Shown here: positions 56,291-64,000 of the stretch, piece by piece | Layout: every line of letters starts with the position of its first letter | How positions within the stretch are numbered: position 1 is the stretch's first letter | Origin: Caulobacteraceae bacterium | GTDB lineage: Bacteria > Pseudomonadota > Alphaproteobacteria > Caulobacterales > Caulobacteraceae | Assembly: GCA_003164925.1 (NCBI GenBank) | Contig: PLRV01000012.1 | Span: 2,422 to 66,421, forward strand | DNA: 64,000 bases | Direction: 5' to 3' | Position numbers and translations under genes: made by a program | Notes under the pieces: generated by a model | What the model saw: the letters and a program-made list of their open reading frames with translations, nothing else | Told to the model about the DNA's origin: nothing | Databases searched by the model: none

Positions 56291-56428
56291 GGAAGCGGTC
56301 CGCGGTCGGGAGAGAAGGCGTCTTTTAGCCTGCCCGGTTCGGCGACACCATGCGCTTGACCCTGAAAACCCCCTCGACGCTTCCCCAACGTCGTCGGTGG
56401 AGAGTGCTTTCGATCCCGTGGCGCGAAC

Positions 56429-58591
56429 ATGAGCCGCATCGCCCAGGTCCTCCTGCCTCTGCCCCTGCCCGAGGCGTTCGATTATCTCGAGCCCGAGGGC
56501 ATGGCGCTGGGCGTCGGCGATGTGGTGCTGGCGCCGCTGGGGCCGCGCGAGGTGGCCGGCGTGGTTGTGGGCCTGCGCGAGGCGGCGGGCGTCAACCGGC
56601 CGCTCAAGGCTCTCATCAGCCGCTGTGACCTGCCGACCTTACCGGCGGGATTGCTGGGTTTCATCGACTGGGCCGCGCGCTATGCGGTGGATTCACCCGG
56701 TCTGCCCCTACATATGGCCCTGCGCGGCTCAAGAGCGCCCCGGCCCCGGCCCGAACGGCGGCTGATCGCCACCGGCCAGGCCCCGCACAAGCTGACTCCC
56801 GCGCGCCAGCGGGTGCTCGACGCTTTAACGCAGGGCGCGGCCAGCGGGGTGGAGCTGGCGCGCCGGGCAGGGGCGTCGGCCGGGGTGGTCAAGGCCCTGG
56901 TCCTGGAGGGCGTGCTGGAACAGGTGCTGGAAACGCCGGACCAGGCCTTCGCCGCCCCCGACCCGGAGCGGCCGTCCACGCCTCTCAACGCCAGCCAGGC
57001 CGCCGCAGCCGCGGCGCTGAACGCCCTGATCGCCCAGGGCGGCTTCCAGCCGGCGCTTTTGGATGGGGTGACCGGCTCGGGCAAGACAGAGGTCTATCTG
57101 GAGGCCGTCGCCGATGTCCTGCGCCGCGACCCTGAGGCCCAGGTTCTGGTGCTGCTGCCCGAAATCGCCCTGACCCAGGCGGTGATCGCCCGCTTTGCCG
57201 AACGGTTCGGCGCCGCGCCTGCCGAATGGCACTCGGCGATAGCGCTGCCCGCCCGCCGCCGGGTTTGGGATGAGGTGCTGGCAGGCCGCTGCCGCATTGT
57301 GGCAGGCGCCCGCTCGGCCCTGTTCCTGCCGTTCCGCAAGTTGGCGCTGATCGTGGTGGACGAGGAGCACGACGGCTCGTTCAAACAGGGGGAGGGCTTT
57401 GTCTATCACGCGCGCGACCTGGCGGTGGCGCGGGCCAAGATCGAGGGCGCGGCGGTGGTGCTGGCCTCGGCCACCCCGTCGCTGGAAAGCCTGTGGAACG
57501 CCGAGACCGGCCGCTACCACTGGCTGAAGCTGGAGGCGCGCCACGGGGCTGCGGTGATGCCGGACGTGGATCTGATCGACATGCGCCTCACCCCGCCCGA
57601 ACCGGATCGTTGGCTGTCGCCGCCCTTGGTTCAGGCGGTGGCCCAGACCCTGGAGCGGGGCGAGCAGGCGCTGCTGTTCCTCAACCGACGGGGCTATGCC
57701 CCCCTGGTGCTGTGCCGCGCCTGCGGCCAGAAGATGACCGCCCCCGACACCGATTCCTGGCTGGTGGAGCATCGCTATACCGGCCGTCTGGTGTGCCACC
57801 TCACCGGCTTTTCCATGCCCAAGCCCAAGGCCTGTCCCCACTGCGGCGCGGTGGACAGCCTGGTGTCCATCGGACCGGGGGTGGAGCGGGTGGAGGAGGA
57901 GGCGCGCGCGCTGTTTCCCGAGGCGGAGGTGGCGGTGTTCTCCTCCGACACGGTGATGGACCCCGGGGCCGCGCGCGAGCTGGTGGGCCGAATGGAGCGG
58001 GGCGAGATCGACATACTGGTGGCCACCCAGGCCGCGGCCAAGGGGCACAACTTTCCCAATCTGACCCTGGTCGGGGTGGTGGACGCGGACCTCGGCCTGC
58101 GCGGCGGCGACCTGCGCGCGGCCGAACGCACCTATCAGCTCCTGGCCCAGGCCACCGGACGGGCCGGGCGGGCCGAGCGTCCTGGGCGGGCGCTGCTGCA
58201 GACCTATGCCCCCGAACATGCGGTGATGCAGGCGCTCAAGGCCCAGGACCGCGATGGCTTCGTGGCGGTGGAAATGGCCGAGCGCAAGCTGGCGGGGCTG
58301 CCTCCCTACGGAAGATTGGCTGCGGTGATCGCCTCGGGCCCCGATCCGGAGGCGCTGGAGGCCTATGTGCGGGCCCTGGCCGCCGCCACGCCCAATGGCG
58401 AGGGTGTTGAGGTCTACGGCCCGGCCGATGCGCCCCTGGCCCTGGTGCGCGGGCGTCGGCGTAAGCGTTTCCTGGTGCGGGCCGACCGCAACGTCGACCT
58501 GCAGGCCTTCATGAGCGCCTGGCGCGCGCGGGTGAAGATCCCCAGCTCGGTGCGGGTGACCATCGACATGGACCCCTATAGCTTTTTGTAG
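56429..58591 (+). CDS. priA: Primosomal helicase PriA
   Basis: A 720-residue replication-restart helicase. 3'-DNA-binding domain [20 protein letters not shown], helicase Walker [16 protein letters not shown] (213-220), DEEH box (311-314), zinc cysteines in LCRACGQKM and [10 protein letters not shown], and motifs [38 protein letters not shown]. PriA reloads DnaB at collapsed forks. It starts about 140 bases from the divergent transaldolase gene and is followed by ccmC after 50 bases. Confidence 0.95.
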   Translation: MSRIAQVLLPLPLPEAFDYLEPEGMALGVGDVVLAPLGPREVAGVVVGLREAAGVNRPLKALISRCDLPTLPAGLLGFIDWAARYAVDSPGLPLHMALRGSRAPRPRPERRLIATGQAPHKLTPARQRVLDALTQGAASGVELARRAGASAGVVKALVLEGVLEQVLETPDQAFAAPDPERPSTPLNASQAAAAAALNALIAQGGFQPALLDGVTGSGKTEVYLEAVADVLRRDPEAQVLVLLPEIALTQAVIARFAERFGAAPAEWHSAIALPARRRVWDEVLAGRCRIVAGARSALFLPFRKLALIVVDEEHDGSFKQGEGFVYHARDLAVARAKIEGAAVVLASATPSLESLWNAETGRYHWLKLEARHGAAVMPDVDLIDMRLTPPEPDRWLSPPLVQAVAQTLERGEQALLFLNRRGYAPLVLCRACGQKMTAPDTDSWLVEHRYTGRLVCHLTGFSMPKPKACPHCGAVDSLVSIGPGVERVEEEARALFPEAEVAVFSSDTVMDPGAARELVGRMERGEIDILVATQAAAKGHNFPNLTLVGVVDADLGLRGGDLRAAERTYQLLAQATGRAGRAERPGRALLQTYAPEHAVMQALKAQDRDGFVAVEMAERKLAGLPPYGRLAAVIASGPDPEALEAYVRALAAATPNGEGVEVYGPADAPLALVRGRRRKRFLVRADRNVDLQAFMSAWRARVKIPSSVRVTIDMDPYSFL

Positions 58592-58641
58592 GGTAAGTGG
58601 GCTTCGTACGCCCCGTCTTGCTCCAAGCGCCGGGCCGCTCT

Positions 58642-59370
58642 ATGTCCCCTGGCATGATCACGGCCCTCGCCAATCCGCAGAGGTTCATGGCCCTGTCGCG
58701 CTGGCTGGCGCCGGTATTGGGCGCGGCCGCCGTGGCCCTGGGCAGCGTGGGGCTCGGCATGGGCCTGAACGCGCCGCCCGATTATCAGCAAGGCGCCACT
58801 GTGCTGATCATGTTCGTGCATGTGCCGGCCGCGTGGCTGGGCATGTTCGCCTATGCCTGCCTGGCGGGCTCGGCCTTCTTCGGCCTGGTGTTCCGCCATT
58901 CCCTGGCCGACGCCGCCGCCCGCGCCGCCGCCCCGCTGGGCGCCGGCTTTACCCTCCTGGCCCTGATCACAGGCTCCCTGTGGGGCCGGCCCATGTGGGG
59001 CGCCTGGTGGGTGTGGGACGCGCGCCTGACCTCCGAGCTGATCCTGTTTCTGTTCTATGTGGGCTATCTGGCCCTGCGGGCGGCCATCGACGACGAGGCC
59101 AAGGCCGACCGCGCCGCCTCGATCCTGGCCCTGGTGGGCGCGGTCAATCTACCGATCGTCCACTATTCAGTGGTGTGGTGGAACAGCCTGCATCAGGGCG
59201 AATCGATCTTCGTCAAGGGCGGGCCGCTGCTGGCGGCCGTGTACCTGTGGCCCCTGGCCTTGATGGGACTGGCCTATACCCTGGGCTTCGGGGCCCTGTG
59301 GCTGGTGCGGATCCGCGCCGAGGTGTGGCGCAGGCGGGCCGGCGCCCTGGCCGTGCAGGCGGCGCGCTGA
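58642..59370 (+). CDS. ccmC: Haem exporter membrane protein CcmC
   Basis: A 242-residue six-helix membrane protein that presents haem to CcmE in cytochrome c maturation. The tryptophan-rich periplasmic loop LWGRPMWGAWWVWDARLTSE, the histidine IMFVHVPAAWLG and the second conserved histidine in NLPIVHYSVVWWNSLHQGES are visible. The start at 58642 (MSPGMITALANPQRF) fits; ATG 58654 is an alternative. The stop overlaps the ccmD start by one base. ccmA, ccmB, ccmE and ccmF are not in the window. Confidence 0.95.
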   Translation: MSPGMITALANPQRFMALSRWLAPVLGAAAVALGSVGLGMGLNAPPDYQQGATVLIMFVHVPAAWLGMFAYACLAGSAFFGLVFRHSLADAAARAAAPLGAGFTLLALITGSLWGRPMWGAWWVWDARLTSELILFLFYVGYLALRAAIDDEAKADRAASILALVGAVNLPIVHYSVVWWNSLHQGESIFVKGGPLLAAVYLWPLALMGLAYTLGFGALWLVRIRAEVWRRRAGALAVQAAR

Positions 59371-59528
59371 TGCTGGGCAAATATGCAGGCTATGTGATCC
59401 CGGCCTATGTCATCAGCGCCCTGGTGATCGGCGCCCTGGCCGCCGACAGCCTGGCGCGCGCTCGGCGCTGGCGGGCCGAGGTGAAAAAGCGTGAACAGTT
59501 GCTGGGCCGGGAGCCCGACGCGCCGTGA
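59370..59528 (+). CDS. ccmD: Haem exporter small protein CcmD
   Basis: A 52-residue protein: MLGKYAGYVIPAYVISALVI, GALAADSLARARRWRAEVKK, REQLLGREPDAP. It has one hydrophobic helix and a basic cytoplasmic tail with the LARARRWRAE-type sequence typical of CcmD, which helps release CcmE from CcmC. It overlaps ccmC (TGATG) and ccmG (GTGA) on either side, so the three form one unit. Confidence 0.92.
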   Translation: MLGKYAGYVIPAYVISALVIGALAADSLARARRWRAEVKKREQLLGREPDAP

Positions 59529-60061
59529 AGCGCCTCTTGCCGCTGATCCCCCTGGCCGTGTGCGGCCTTCTGATCCTACTCTTCGCCGGCTACGGCCTGC
59601 ATCACGATCCGCACGTCAATCCCGCCGCCCTGGTGGGCCAACCCCTGCCGGCCGAGACTCTGCCGCCGCTGTCCGGCGGCCAGCCCCAGTCGATTTCGGC
59701 GGCCCAGCACGGACCCATGGTGGTCAATGTGTTCGCCTCCTGGTGTGCGCCCTGCGCGGAGGAAGCGCCGCAAATGATGAAGCTGAAGGCGGCCGGCGTG
59801 CCCATGATCGGGGTGGCTTACAAGGACCAGCCCGGCGCCACCCAGGCCTTCCTGGACAAGTACGGCGATCCCTTCGGCTCGGTGTTACAGGACCGGTCGG
59901 GCGATGCGGGCGTGGACTTCGGCATTTCGGGGGTGCCGGAGACCTTCGTGGTCGACGCGCGCGGCATGATCGTGGCCAAACATATCGGGCCCATGACCGA
60001 TCGGGACGCCGAGGGCCTGGCCCATCAGGTCGCCCAGCTCCAGGCCAAGGCTAGTTCCTGA
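59525..60061 (+). CDS. ccmG: Thiol:disulfide oxidoreductase CcmG/DsbE
   Basis: A 178-residue membrane-anchored thioredoxin that keeps apocytochrome c cysteines reduced. The N-terminal helix is LIPLAVCGLLILLFAGYGL. The active site is WCAPC (Cys74, 77) in VVNVFASWCAPCAEEAPQM, followed by IGVAYKDQPGATQAFLDKYG and ISGVPETFVVDARGMIVAKH with the cis-Pro and GVPETF typical of CcmG. GTG start overlaps ccmD by four bases. It would receive electrons from DsbD/CcdA, not in the window. Confidence 0.94.
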   Translation: MKRLLPLIPLAVCGLLILLFAGYGLHHDPHVNPAALVGQPLPAETLPPLSGGQPQSISAAQHGPMVVNVFASWCAPCAEEAPQMMKLKAAGVPMIGVAYKDQPGATQAFLDKYGDPFGSVLQDRSGDAGVDFGISGVPETFVVDARGMIVAKHIGPMTDRDAEGLAHQVAQLQAKASS

Positions 60062-60070
60062 CGGCCGTTA

Positions 60071-60089
60071 TTAACTTTTGATTCACCAC
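60071..60089. promoter_or_regulatory. CtrA-like box 1 upstream of the small protein
   Basis: TTAA-CTTTTGA-TTCACCAC has a perfect left half and one mismatch in the right half of the Caulobacter CtrA site TTAA-N7-TTAACCAT-like. It lies 31 bases upstream of box 2. Motif-only inference. Confidence 0.45.
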
Positions 60090-60101
60090 GTTTGGCGCAG
60101 G

Positions 60102-60120
60102 TTCACGGCTGATTAACCAC
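60102..60120. promoter_or_regulatory. CtrA-like box 2 upstream of the small protein
   Basis: TTCA-CGGCTGA-TTAACCAC mirrors box 1, with a mismatch in the left half. The two boxes are 31 bases apart, about three helical turns, and box 2 ends 12 bases before the GTG at 60132, so it may overlap the transcription start. Confidence 0.45.
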
Positions 60121-60131
60121 AGTTACAGCCC

Positions 60132-60434
60132 GTGCCGCCCATCAGCCCCCTCTCGCAGACGCCCGCTCCGACAGCGCCCTCCACGGCGGCACACGCGCGC
60201 AGCCCCGAGGCTCTGGCGGCCCAGCGCGCCTTCTTCACCGCGGCCCTGGGCAAGGCCGGAGCCGCCGCGCCCTCGGCGCCGACCGCGGCTGTTGCGCCCA
60301 TGCGAGCCGTGGCCGAGGTTTCCGCCCCCATCGCGCCCGCCCAGAGCGCGCCGATCCAGCCCTCGCCCTCAGGCGGCGACAACCCCCCGGCCCGCCCGCT
60401 GCGGCCGGGCTCGCTGATCGATATCAGGGTGTAG
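60132..60434 (+). CDS. Small proline/alanine-rich hypothetical protein
   Basis: A 100-residue low-complexity protein: LSQTPAPTAPSTAAHARSPE, ALAAQRAFFTAALGKAG, then alternating Pro/Ala and a conserved-looking C-terminus DNPPARPLRPGSLIDIRV. There is no membrane segment. The GTG start is the first in the frame. I recognise no domain. Two CtrA-like boxes lie directly upstream, suggesting cell-cycle control. It follows ccmG by 70 bases and converges on the MarR gene. Confidence 0.6.
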   Translation: MPPISPLSQTPAPTAPSTAAHARSPEALAAQRAFFTAALGKAGAAAPSAPTAAVAPMRAVAEVSAPIAPAQSAPIQPSPSGGDNPPARPLRPGSLIDIRV

Positions 60435-60442
60435 GAGCAAAT

Positions 60443-60468
60443 CTCCTCCCCGCTGCGCAGGGGAGGAG
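60443..60468. terminator. Bidirectional hairpin between convergent genes
   Basis: CTCCTCCCC (60443-60451) and GGGGAGGAG (60460-60468) form a perfect nine-base stem around GCTGCGCA. It lies in the 43-base gap between two converging stops, a good place for a shared terminator, but lacks a long T-run on either side. Confidence 0.45.
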
Positions 60469-60477
60469 AAGGGGTCT

Positions 60478-61095
60478 TCAAACCGCCGGTTCGGCGACCG
60501 CGGCCTTGGCTTTCTTTTCGCCCTTGGCCTTTTTCTTTTTCTTTTTCTTGTCGGTCTTGTCGGCTTTCTCGCCCTTGGCTTTCTTCTCGCCTTTGGCCTT
60601 CTCCTTGGCCTTGCGGCGGCGCGCGTCGTCCGCTTCAGGCTCGGCGTGGGGCTTGCCCGCGGCCTTGGCCATTTCGGCCAGGGTCTTGAGGAAGGACTGG
60701 CGCTTGGCCGAGGGCACCAGGGCCATGATCCGCTCGTCGGCCAGGGCCACGCGGGGCTCGGCCTCCTGCACCGCCGCGCGCCCGACGTCGGTCAGGGTGA
60801 CGGTGTTGGCTCGCGCATCCAGGGTGGAGCGCTCGCGGGCCAGCAGGCCCTTGCCGATCAGGCGCGCCACCAGTTCGGCGAGGGTCGAACGATCGATGCC
60901 CGTGGCTTTAACCAGGTCGCTCTGGGTGCAGCCTTCGCGGGCCTGCACCGCGGTCAGCACGGCGAACTGGCGTTGCGTGATCGCGCCCGCGCCGGCCTCC
61001 TCGGCGTAGATGTCGAGCGCGAGCTGCAGCGCCCGGTGCAGCAGATGGCTGGGCGATTGCTCCAGCGTCGAGTCAACGGAATGAGTCTTGGCCAT
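60478..61095 (-). CDS. MarR-family regulator with lysine-rich C-terminal tail
   Basis: A 205-residue protein. Residues 1-140 are a MarR winged helix: LQLALDIYAEEAGAGAITQR, QFAVLTAVQAREGCTQSDLV, KATGIDRSTLAELVARLIGK, ERSTLDARANTVTLTDVGRA. From about residue 153 the chain becomes a highly basic tail with repeats of KAKGEKKAKGEKADKTDKKK, then KKKKAKGEKKAKA, as in histone-H1-like proteins. The tail probably adds non-specific DNA or nucleoid binding. The start at 61095 follows a GGGGGA site. Target genes unknown; it converges on the small gene with CtrA-like boxes. Confidence 0.88.
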   Translation of the reverse strand: MAKTHSVDSTLEQSPSHLLHRALQLALDIYAEEAGAGAITQRQFAVLTAVQAREGCTQSDLVKATGIDRSTLAELVARLIGKGLLARERSTLDARANTVTLTDVGRAAVQEAEPRVALADERIMALVPSAKRQSFLKTLAEMAKAAGKPHAEPEADDARRRKAKEKAKGEKKAKGEKADKTDKKKKKKKAKGEKKAKAAVAEPAV

Positions 61096-61176
61096 AAGTC
61101 CCCCGCCCAAGTCCGGCACGTCTCTTATACGCGCTTGGCGTCAGTTTGACGACAGACCGTCCGTGGACGTCCAGGG

Positions 61177-61791
61177 TCAGTCCTCGGGGACTTGGGTCTG
61201 TTCCGTATGACTCCATTCCGCCTCGCCCATCTGGGCGTGTTTCATCAGGAATGGGACCTGGGCCACGGAGAACAGAACCGACAGCGCCAATAGCGCGGGC
61301 CGGTGCCACACCACCCAGGTCTGATCCGGCAGGGTGCGCCACAGGGCTTCGTTCAGCACGGCCTCGGTTATGAACAAGGCGCCGTAGCGGATCATCAGTA
61401 CGCGCCAGGCCGGCGGGTCCAGATGGATGGTGGAACCCAGCAAGGCGCGCAGGGGATTGCGCCGCATGGCCGCGCCGCCCAGCATCACCGCGCCCAGGAA
61501 CAGATTGATGGCCGTGGGCTGCATCTTCACGAACGTGATGTCGTGGAAGCGCTGGGCCAACGCGGCGAACACCAGGGCGAACAGACCGGTGACCAGGGGC
61601 ATGGGCGCTAGGCGACGCTCCAGGGCAAAACCCACCAGCACGGCCACGCCCGAGGCGGACGCCAGGGCCCAGTTGGCCCGGATCATGTCCTTACCGGTCA
61701 GGAAGTAGACCGCAAGGAATACCACCAGGCCGCCGTAGTCGACCGCGGATCGGATGATGCGCTTGGCGCGGATCGTTTGTTCTTTTGTCAT
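61177..61791 (-). CDS. yciB: YciB/IspZ inner-membrane septation protein
   Basis: A 204-residue membrane protein with five or so hydrophobic helices: VDYGGLVVFLAVYFLTGKDM, ANWALASASGVAVLVGFALE, MPLVTGLFALVFAALAQRF, INLFLGAVMLGGAAMRRNPL, VWHRPALLALSVLFSVAQVP. IspZ/YciB interacts with cell-division and envelope-elongation proteins. Its start overlaps the ftsY stop (61788-61791), so it is the last gene of the mtaB-ftsY-yciB run. Confidence 0.92.
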   Translation of the reverse strand: MTKEQTIRAKRIIRSAVDYGGLVVFLAVYFLTGKDMIRANWALASASGVAVLVGFALERRLAPMPLVTGLFALVFAALAQRFHDITFVKMQPTAINLFLGAVMLGGAAMRRNPLRALLGSTIHLDPPAWRVLMIRYGALFITEAVLNEALWRTLPDQTWVVWHRPALLALSVLFSVAQVPFLMKHAQMGEAEWSHTEQTQVPED

Positions 61792-62768
61792 TCCAGGTCC
61801 AGTCCCACCAAGGATTGCGCGAATTGGCGGGCGTCGAAGGGTTGCAGATCCTGCACGCCCTCGCCTACGCCGATCAGCTTGATCGGCGCGCCGGAGGCCT
61901 CGGCCACCGGCACCAACACCCCGCCGCGCGCCGTGCCGTCGAGTTTGGTCATCACCACGCCGGTGACCCCCGCCGTGCGACCGAAAGCCTCCACCTGGGA
62001 CAGGGCGTTGCGGCCCACCGTGGCGTCCAGCACCAGCAGGGTCTCATGGGGAGCGGATGGCTCGAGCTTCTTGATCACCCGCACGATCTTGGCCAGTTCC
62101 TCCATCAGCGCCGTCTTGTTCTGCAGACGTCCGGCGGTGTCGATCAGCAGCACATCGAACTGTTCGGCCTGGGCCCGCTGCAGGGCCTCGTAGGCAAGGC
62201 CCGAGGCGTCCGCGCCGATCGGCTTGGCGATCACCGGAACGCCGGCCCGCTCGCCCCACACCTTCACCTGTTCGACGGCCGCCGCGCGGAAGGTGTCGCC
62301 CGCGGCGATCAGCACCTTGGCGCCGCGCCCCTTCAGGTCCGCCGCGATCTTGCCCAGCGTGGTGGTCTTGCCCGAACCGTTCACGCCGACGAACAACACC
62401 ACATAGGGCTTGGGACCCGACAGCGGCTCGAAGCGTCCCTCATGCGGGATCAATTCTGCGGCGATGGCCTCGGCCAGGCCCTGACGGATGTCGCTCTCGC
62501 TCACCTCGCGGCCGAAGCGGTTGCGGCCGAAAGCTTCGGTGACGCGGGCCGCCGCCTGGGGACCGAGGTCGGCCTCGATCAGCAGATCCTCCAGCTTGTC
62601 GAGCTGCGCCTGGTCCAGCTTGGTCTTGGTGAGGACCGCCACGACCTGCTGGGTCATCTGGCTGGAGGTGCGCGACAGGCCCAGGCCCAGCCGGCCGAGG
62701 AAGCCCGGCTTGGGCGAGGACAGCCGCGCCAGGGGTGAGTTCGGATCGAACAGGGGCGTGTCGGACAT
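61788..62768 (-). CDS. ftsY: SRP receptor FtsY
   Basis: A 326-residue SRP GTPase that docks Ffh at the membrane. N-domain helices lead to Walker A GVNGSGKTTTLGK (about 128), AGDTFRAAAVEQVKVWGERA, DTAGRLQNKTALMEELAKIV, VVMTKLDGTARGGVLVPVAE, PIKLIGVGEGVQDLQPFDAR. The long acidic A-domain of enterobacteria is absent, as in many alphaproteobacteria; a short hydrophobic/amphipathic N-terminus (FLGRLGLGLSRTSSQMTQQ) probably anchors it. It is directly downstream of mtaB, with a spacing under ten bases, and overlaps yciB. Confidence 0.96.
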   Translation of the reverse strand: MSDTPLFDPNSPLARLSSPKPGFLGRLGLGLSRTSSQMTQQVVAVLTKTKLDQAQLDKLEDLLIEADLGPQAAARVTEAFGRNRFGREVSESDIRQGLAEAIAAELIPHEGRFEPLSGPKPYVVLFVGVNGSGKTTTLGKIAADLKGRGAKVLIAAGDTFRAAAVEQVKVWGERAGVPVIAKPIGADASGLAYEALQRAQAEQFDVLLIDTAGRLQNKTALMEELAKIVRVIKKLEPSAPHETLLVLDATVGRNALSQVEAFGRTAGVTGVVMTKLDGTARGGVLVPVAEASGAPIKLIGVGEGVQDLQPFDARQFAQSLVGLDLE

Positions 62769-64000
62769 CTAGGCGGTCACGCTTTGGCAGCGGGCGCGGC
62801 GGCCGTCGTGGCCGCCCACACGCAGAGGCAGGATCGCGCCGGGTTCGGCCGCGCCCTCGAAGGCCAGTTCGGTGAAGTCTTCCGCCCGCGCAACACCGGG
62901 CTTTTCCACCAGCCCTTGCACGACCCGTCCGATCTGGCGGTCCAGGTGGCGGACAAGGGCCGCATTCCCCGCCCCGCGCAGCCGTTCGGCCCGCGCCTTG
63001 ATCAGGCCCCGATCGAGTTGGGGCATGCGGGCGGCCGGCGTGCCCGGGCGCGGGCTGAAGGGGAACACGTGCAGGAACGACAGTCCGGCCTCGTCCACCA
63101 GGCTCAGGCTGTTGGCGAACATCTCGTCAGTCTCTGTCGGAAAGCCCGCGATCAGGTCCGCGCCCAGGGCCACGTCTGGGCGGGCCGCGCGCAGGGCCGC
63201 GGCCAGCGCCAGGGCCTGGCCGCGGGTGTGCCGGCGCTTCATCCGCTTGAGGATCATGTCGTCGCCCGATTGCAGCGACAGGTGCAGGTAAGGCTGCAGG
63301 CGCTCTTCCTCCGCCAGCACCCGCATCAGGTCCGGGTCGATCTCGGCGGCGTCGATGGAGGATAGACGCAGACGCTTCAGCTCCGGCGTCAGTTTGAGGA
63401 TGCGGGCCGCCAGTTGGCCGAGGGTCGGCTGGCCAGGCAAATCCTGGCCCCATGAGGTCAGGTCGACCCCGGTGAGCACCACCTCGCCATAGCCCTGGGC
63501 GGCCAGGCGGCGGACCTTCTCCAGCACCTCGCCCGCGGGCGCCGAGCGCGAATTACCCCGGCCGTAGGGGATGATGCAGAAAGTGCAGCGGTGATCGCAG
63601 CCGTTCTGCACTTCAACATAGGCTCTGGCGCGCTCGGTTAGACCGGGCGCCAGGGGATCAGCCTTGGGCGGGTGGGCGAAGATGTCTCCCACCTGCACCC
63701 GTTCGACGATTGTCCCGCCGTAGGCGCCCGGCGCGGCCTTCTCGGCATTGCCCAGCACCTGGTCCACCTCGGCCATGCCGGAGAAGGCGGCCGGATCTAT
63801 CTGGGCGGCGCAGCCGGTGACGATCACGCGCGCGTCGGGGCGCTCCCGACGGATCTTGCGGATAGCCTGGCGCGCCTGGCGCACGGCCTCGCCGGTGACT
63901 GCGCAGGTGTTGAACACGACGGCATTGGTCAGGCCTTCGGCGCGGGCGCGCGCCAGGATGGCCTCGCTCTCGTGGGCATTCAGCCGGCAGCCGAAGGTGA
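62769..64000 (-). CDS. mtaB: tRNA t6A37 methylthiotransferase MtaB (5' end beyond window)
   Basis: Radical-SAM enzyme that adds a methylthio group to t6A37 of tRNAs. Visible: the UPF0004 segment TFGCRLNAHESEAILARARA, NAVVFNTCAVTGEAVRQARQ with cluster cysteines; radical-SAM motif CDHRCTFCIIPYGRGNSRS (CxxxCxxC); GYGEVVLTGVDLTSWGQDLP; LQSGDDMILKRMKRRHTRGQ; ADLIAGFPTETDEMF; and a C-terminal TRAM-like end. The start is off the right edge. It ends one base before the ftsY ATG (62768), so they form an operon with yciB. Confidence 0.95.
   Translation of the reverse strand, partial: TFGCRLNAHESEAILARARAEGLTNAVVFNTCAVTGEAVRQARQAIRKIRRERPDARVIVTGCAAQIDPAAFSGMAEVDQVLGNAEKAAPGAYGGTIVERVQVGDIFAHPPKADPLAPGLTERARAYVEVQNGCDHRCTFCIIPYGRGNSRSAPAGEVLEKVRRLAAQGYGEVVLTGVDLTSWGQDLPGQPTLGQLAARILKLTPELKRLRLSSIDAAEIDPDLMRVLAEEERLQPYLHLSLQSGDDMILKRMKRRHTRGQALALAAALRAARPDVALGADLIAGFPTETDEMFANSLSLVDEAGLSFLHVFPFSPRPGTPAARMPQLDRGLIKARAERLRGAGNAALVRHLDRQIGRVVQGLVEKPGVARAEDFTELAFEGAAEPGAILPLRVGGHDGRRARCQSVTA

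Overview
The window is GC-rich, densely coded chromosomal DNA of an alphaproteobacterium, most likely of the Caulobacterales (Caulobacter/Phenylobacterium type). This rests on the gene families present, on CtrA-like TTAA-N7-TTAA boxes, and on dispersed TAGAGC palindromes. Placement is by familiarity with the families; no database search was possible.

Layout. 1-14727 is core: ffh (3' end outside the window), mutS, bioB, a DUF983 protein, a secreted FliL-like protein, ftsK, a UbiH-type monooxygenase, DUF971, Trm112, a Lon-N-domain protein, a thioredoxin-TPR protein, a ProX/YbaK deacylase, DUF6065 and tRNA-Gly(GCC). 14728-19540 looks accessory: a decayed MqsA-type antitoxin, a divergent LysR/GST pair, a serine hydrolase, an unusual MarR-pentapeptide-VOC fusion with twin operators, and the tail of an IS6-type transposase. 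19695-27377 holds lpdA, a 31-codon piece resembling hppD, cytochrome b561, YceI, ada, a two-domain VOC/extradiol protein, an IclR regulator, a RibBA-like protein with a decayed RibA half, and a c-type cytochrome.

27468-51723 is dominated by aromatic catabolism. A TPR/FlgO-type regulator, a TonB receptor and an NTF2-like periplasmic protein precede a P450-LigA-LigB operon divergent from an AraC gene. Then come a hydroxyacid dehydrogenase, an FMN reductase, a LigV-like aldehyde dehydrogenase and a second AraC (PobR-like) gene. That last gene is divergent from a ten-gene run: pobA, ligC, ligK, ligU/galD, a DUF1932 dehydrogenase, ligJ, a DctA-like carrier, ligI, ligA, ligB. These genes encode a full route: 4-hydroxybenzoate to protocatechuate, 4,5-ring cleavage, the semialdehyde dehydrogenase, the pyrone lactonase, the tautomerase, the hydratase and the aldolase, giving pyruvate and oxaloacetate. 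The separate P450-LigAB set probably handles a different catechol or methoxyarene.

52148-64000 returns mostly to core: an orphan PAS/HisKA_2 kinase, a GFA-like protein, xerC, DUF484, transaldolase, priA, ccmC-ccmD-ccmG, a small protein behind two CtrA-like boxes, a MarR regulator with a lysine-rich tail, yciB/ispZ, ftsY and mtaB (5' end outside the window).

The least ordinary items are the MarR-pentapeptide-VOC fusion, the P450-LigAB-AraC unit, the unassigned dehydrogenase and carrier inside an otherwise complete protocatechuate operon, the RibBA paralogue lacking zinc ligands, nine TAGAGC-type palindromes (two beginning on a stop codon), and the inverted-repeat cluster at 6354-6661.
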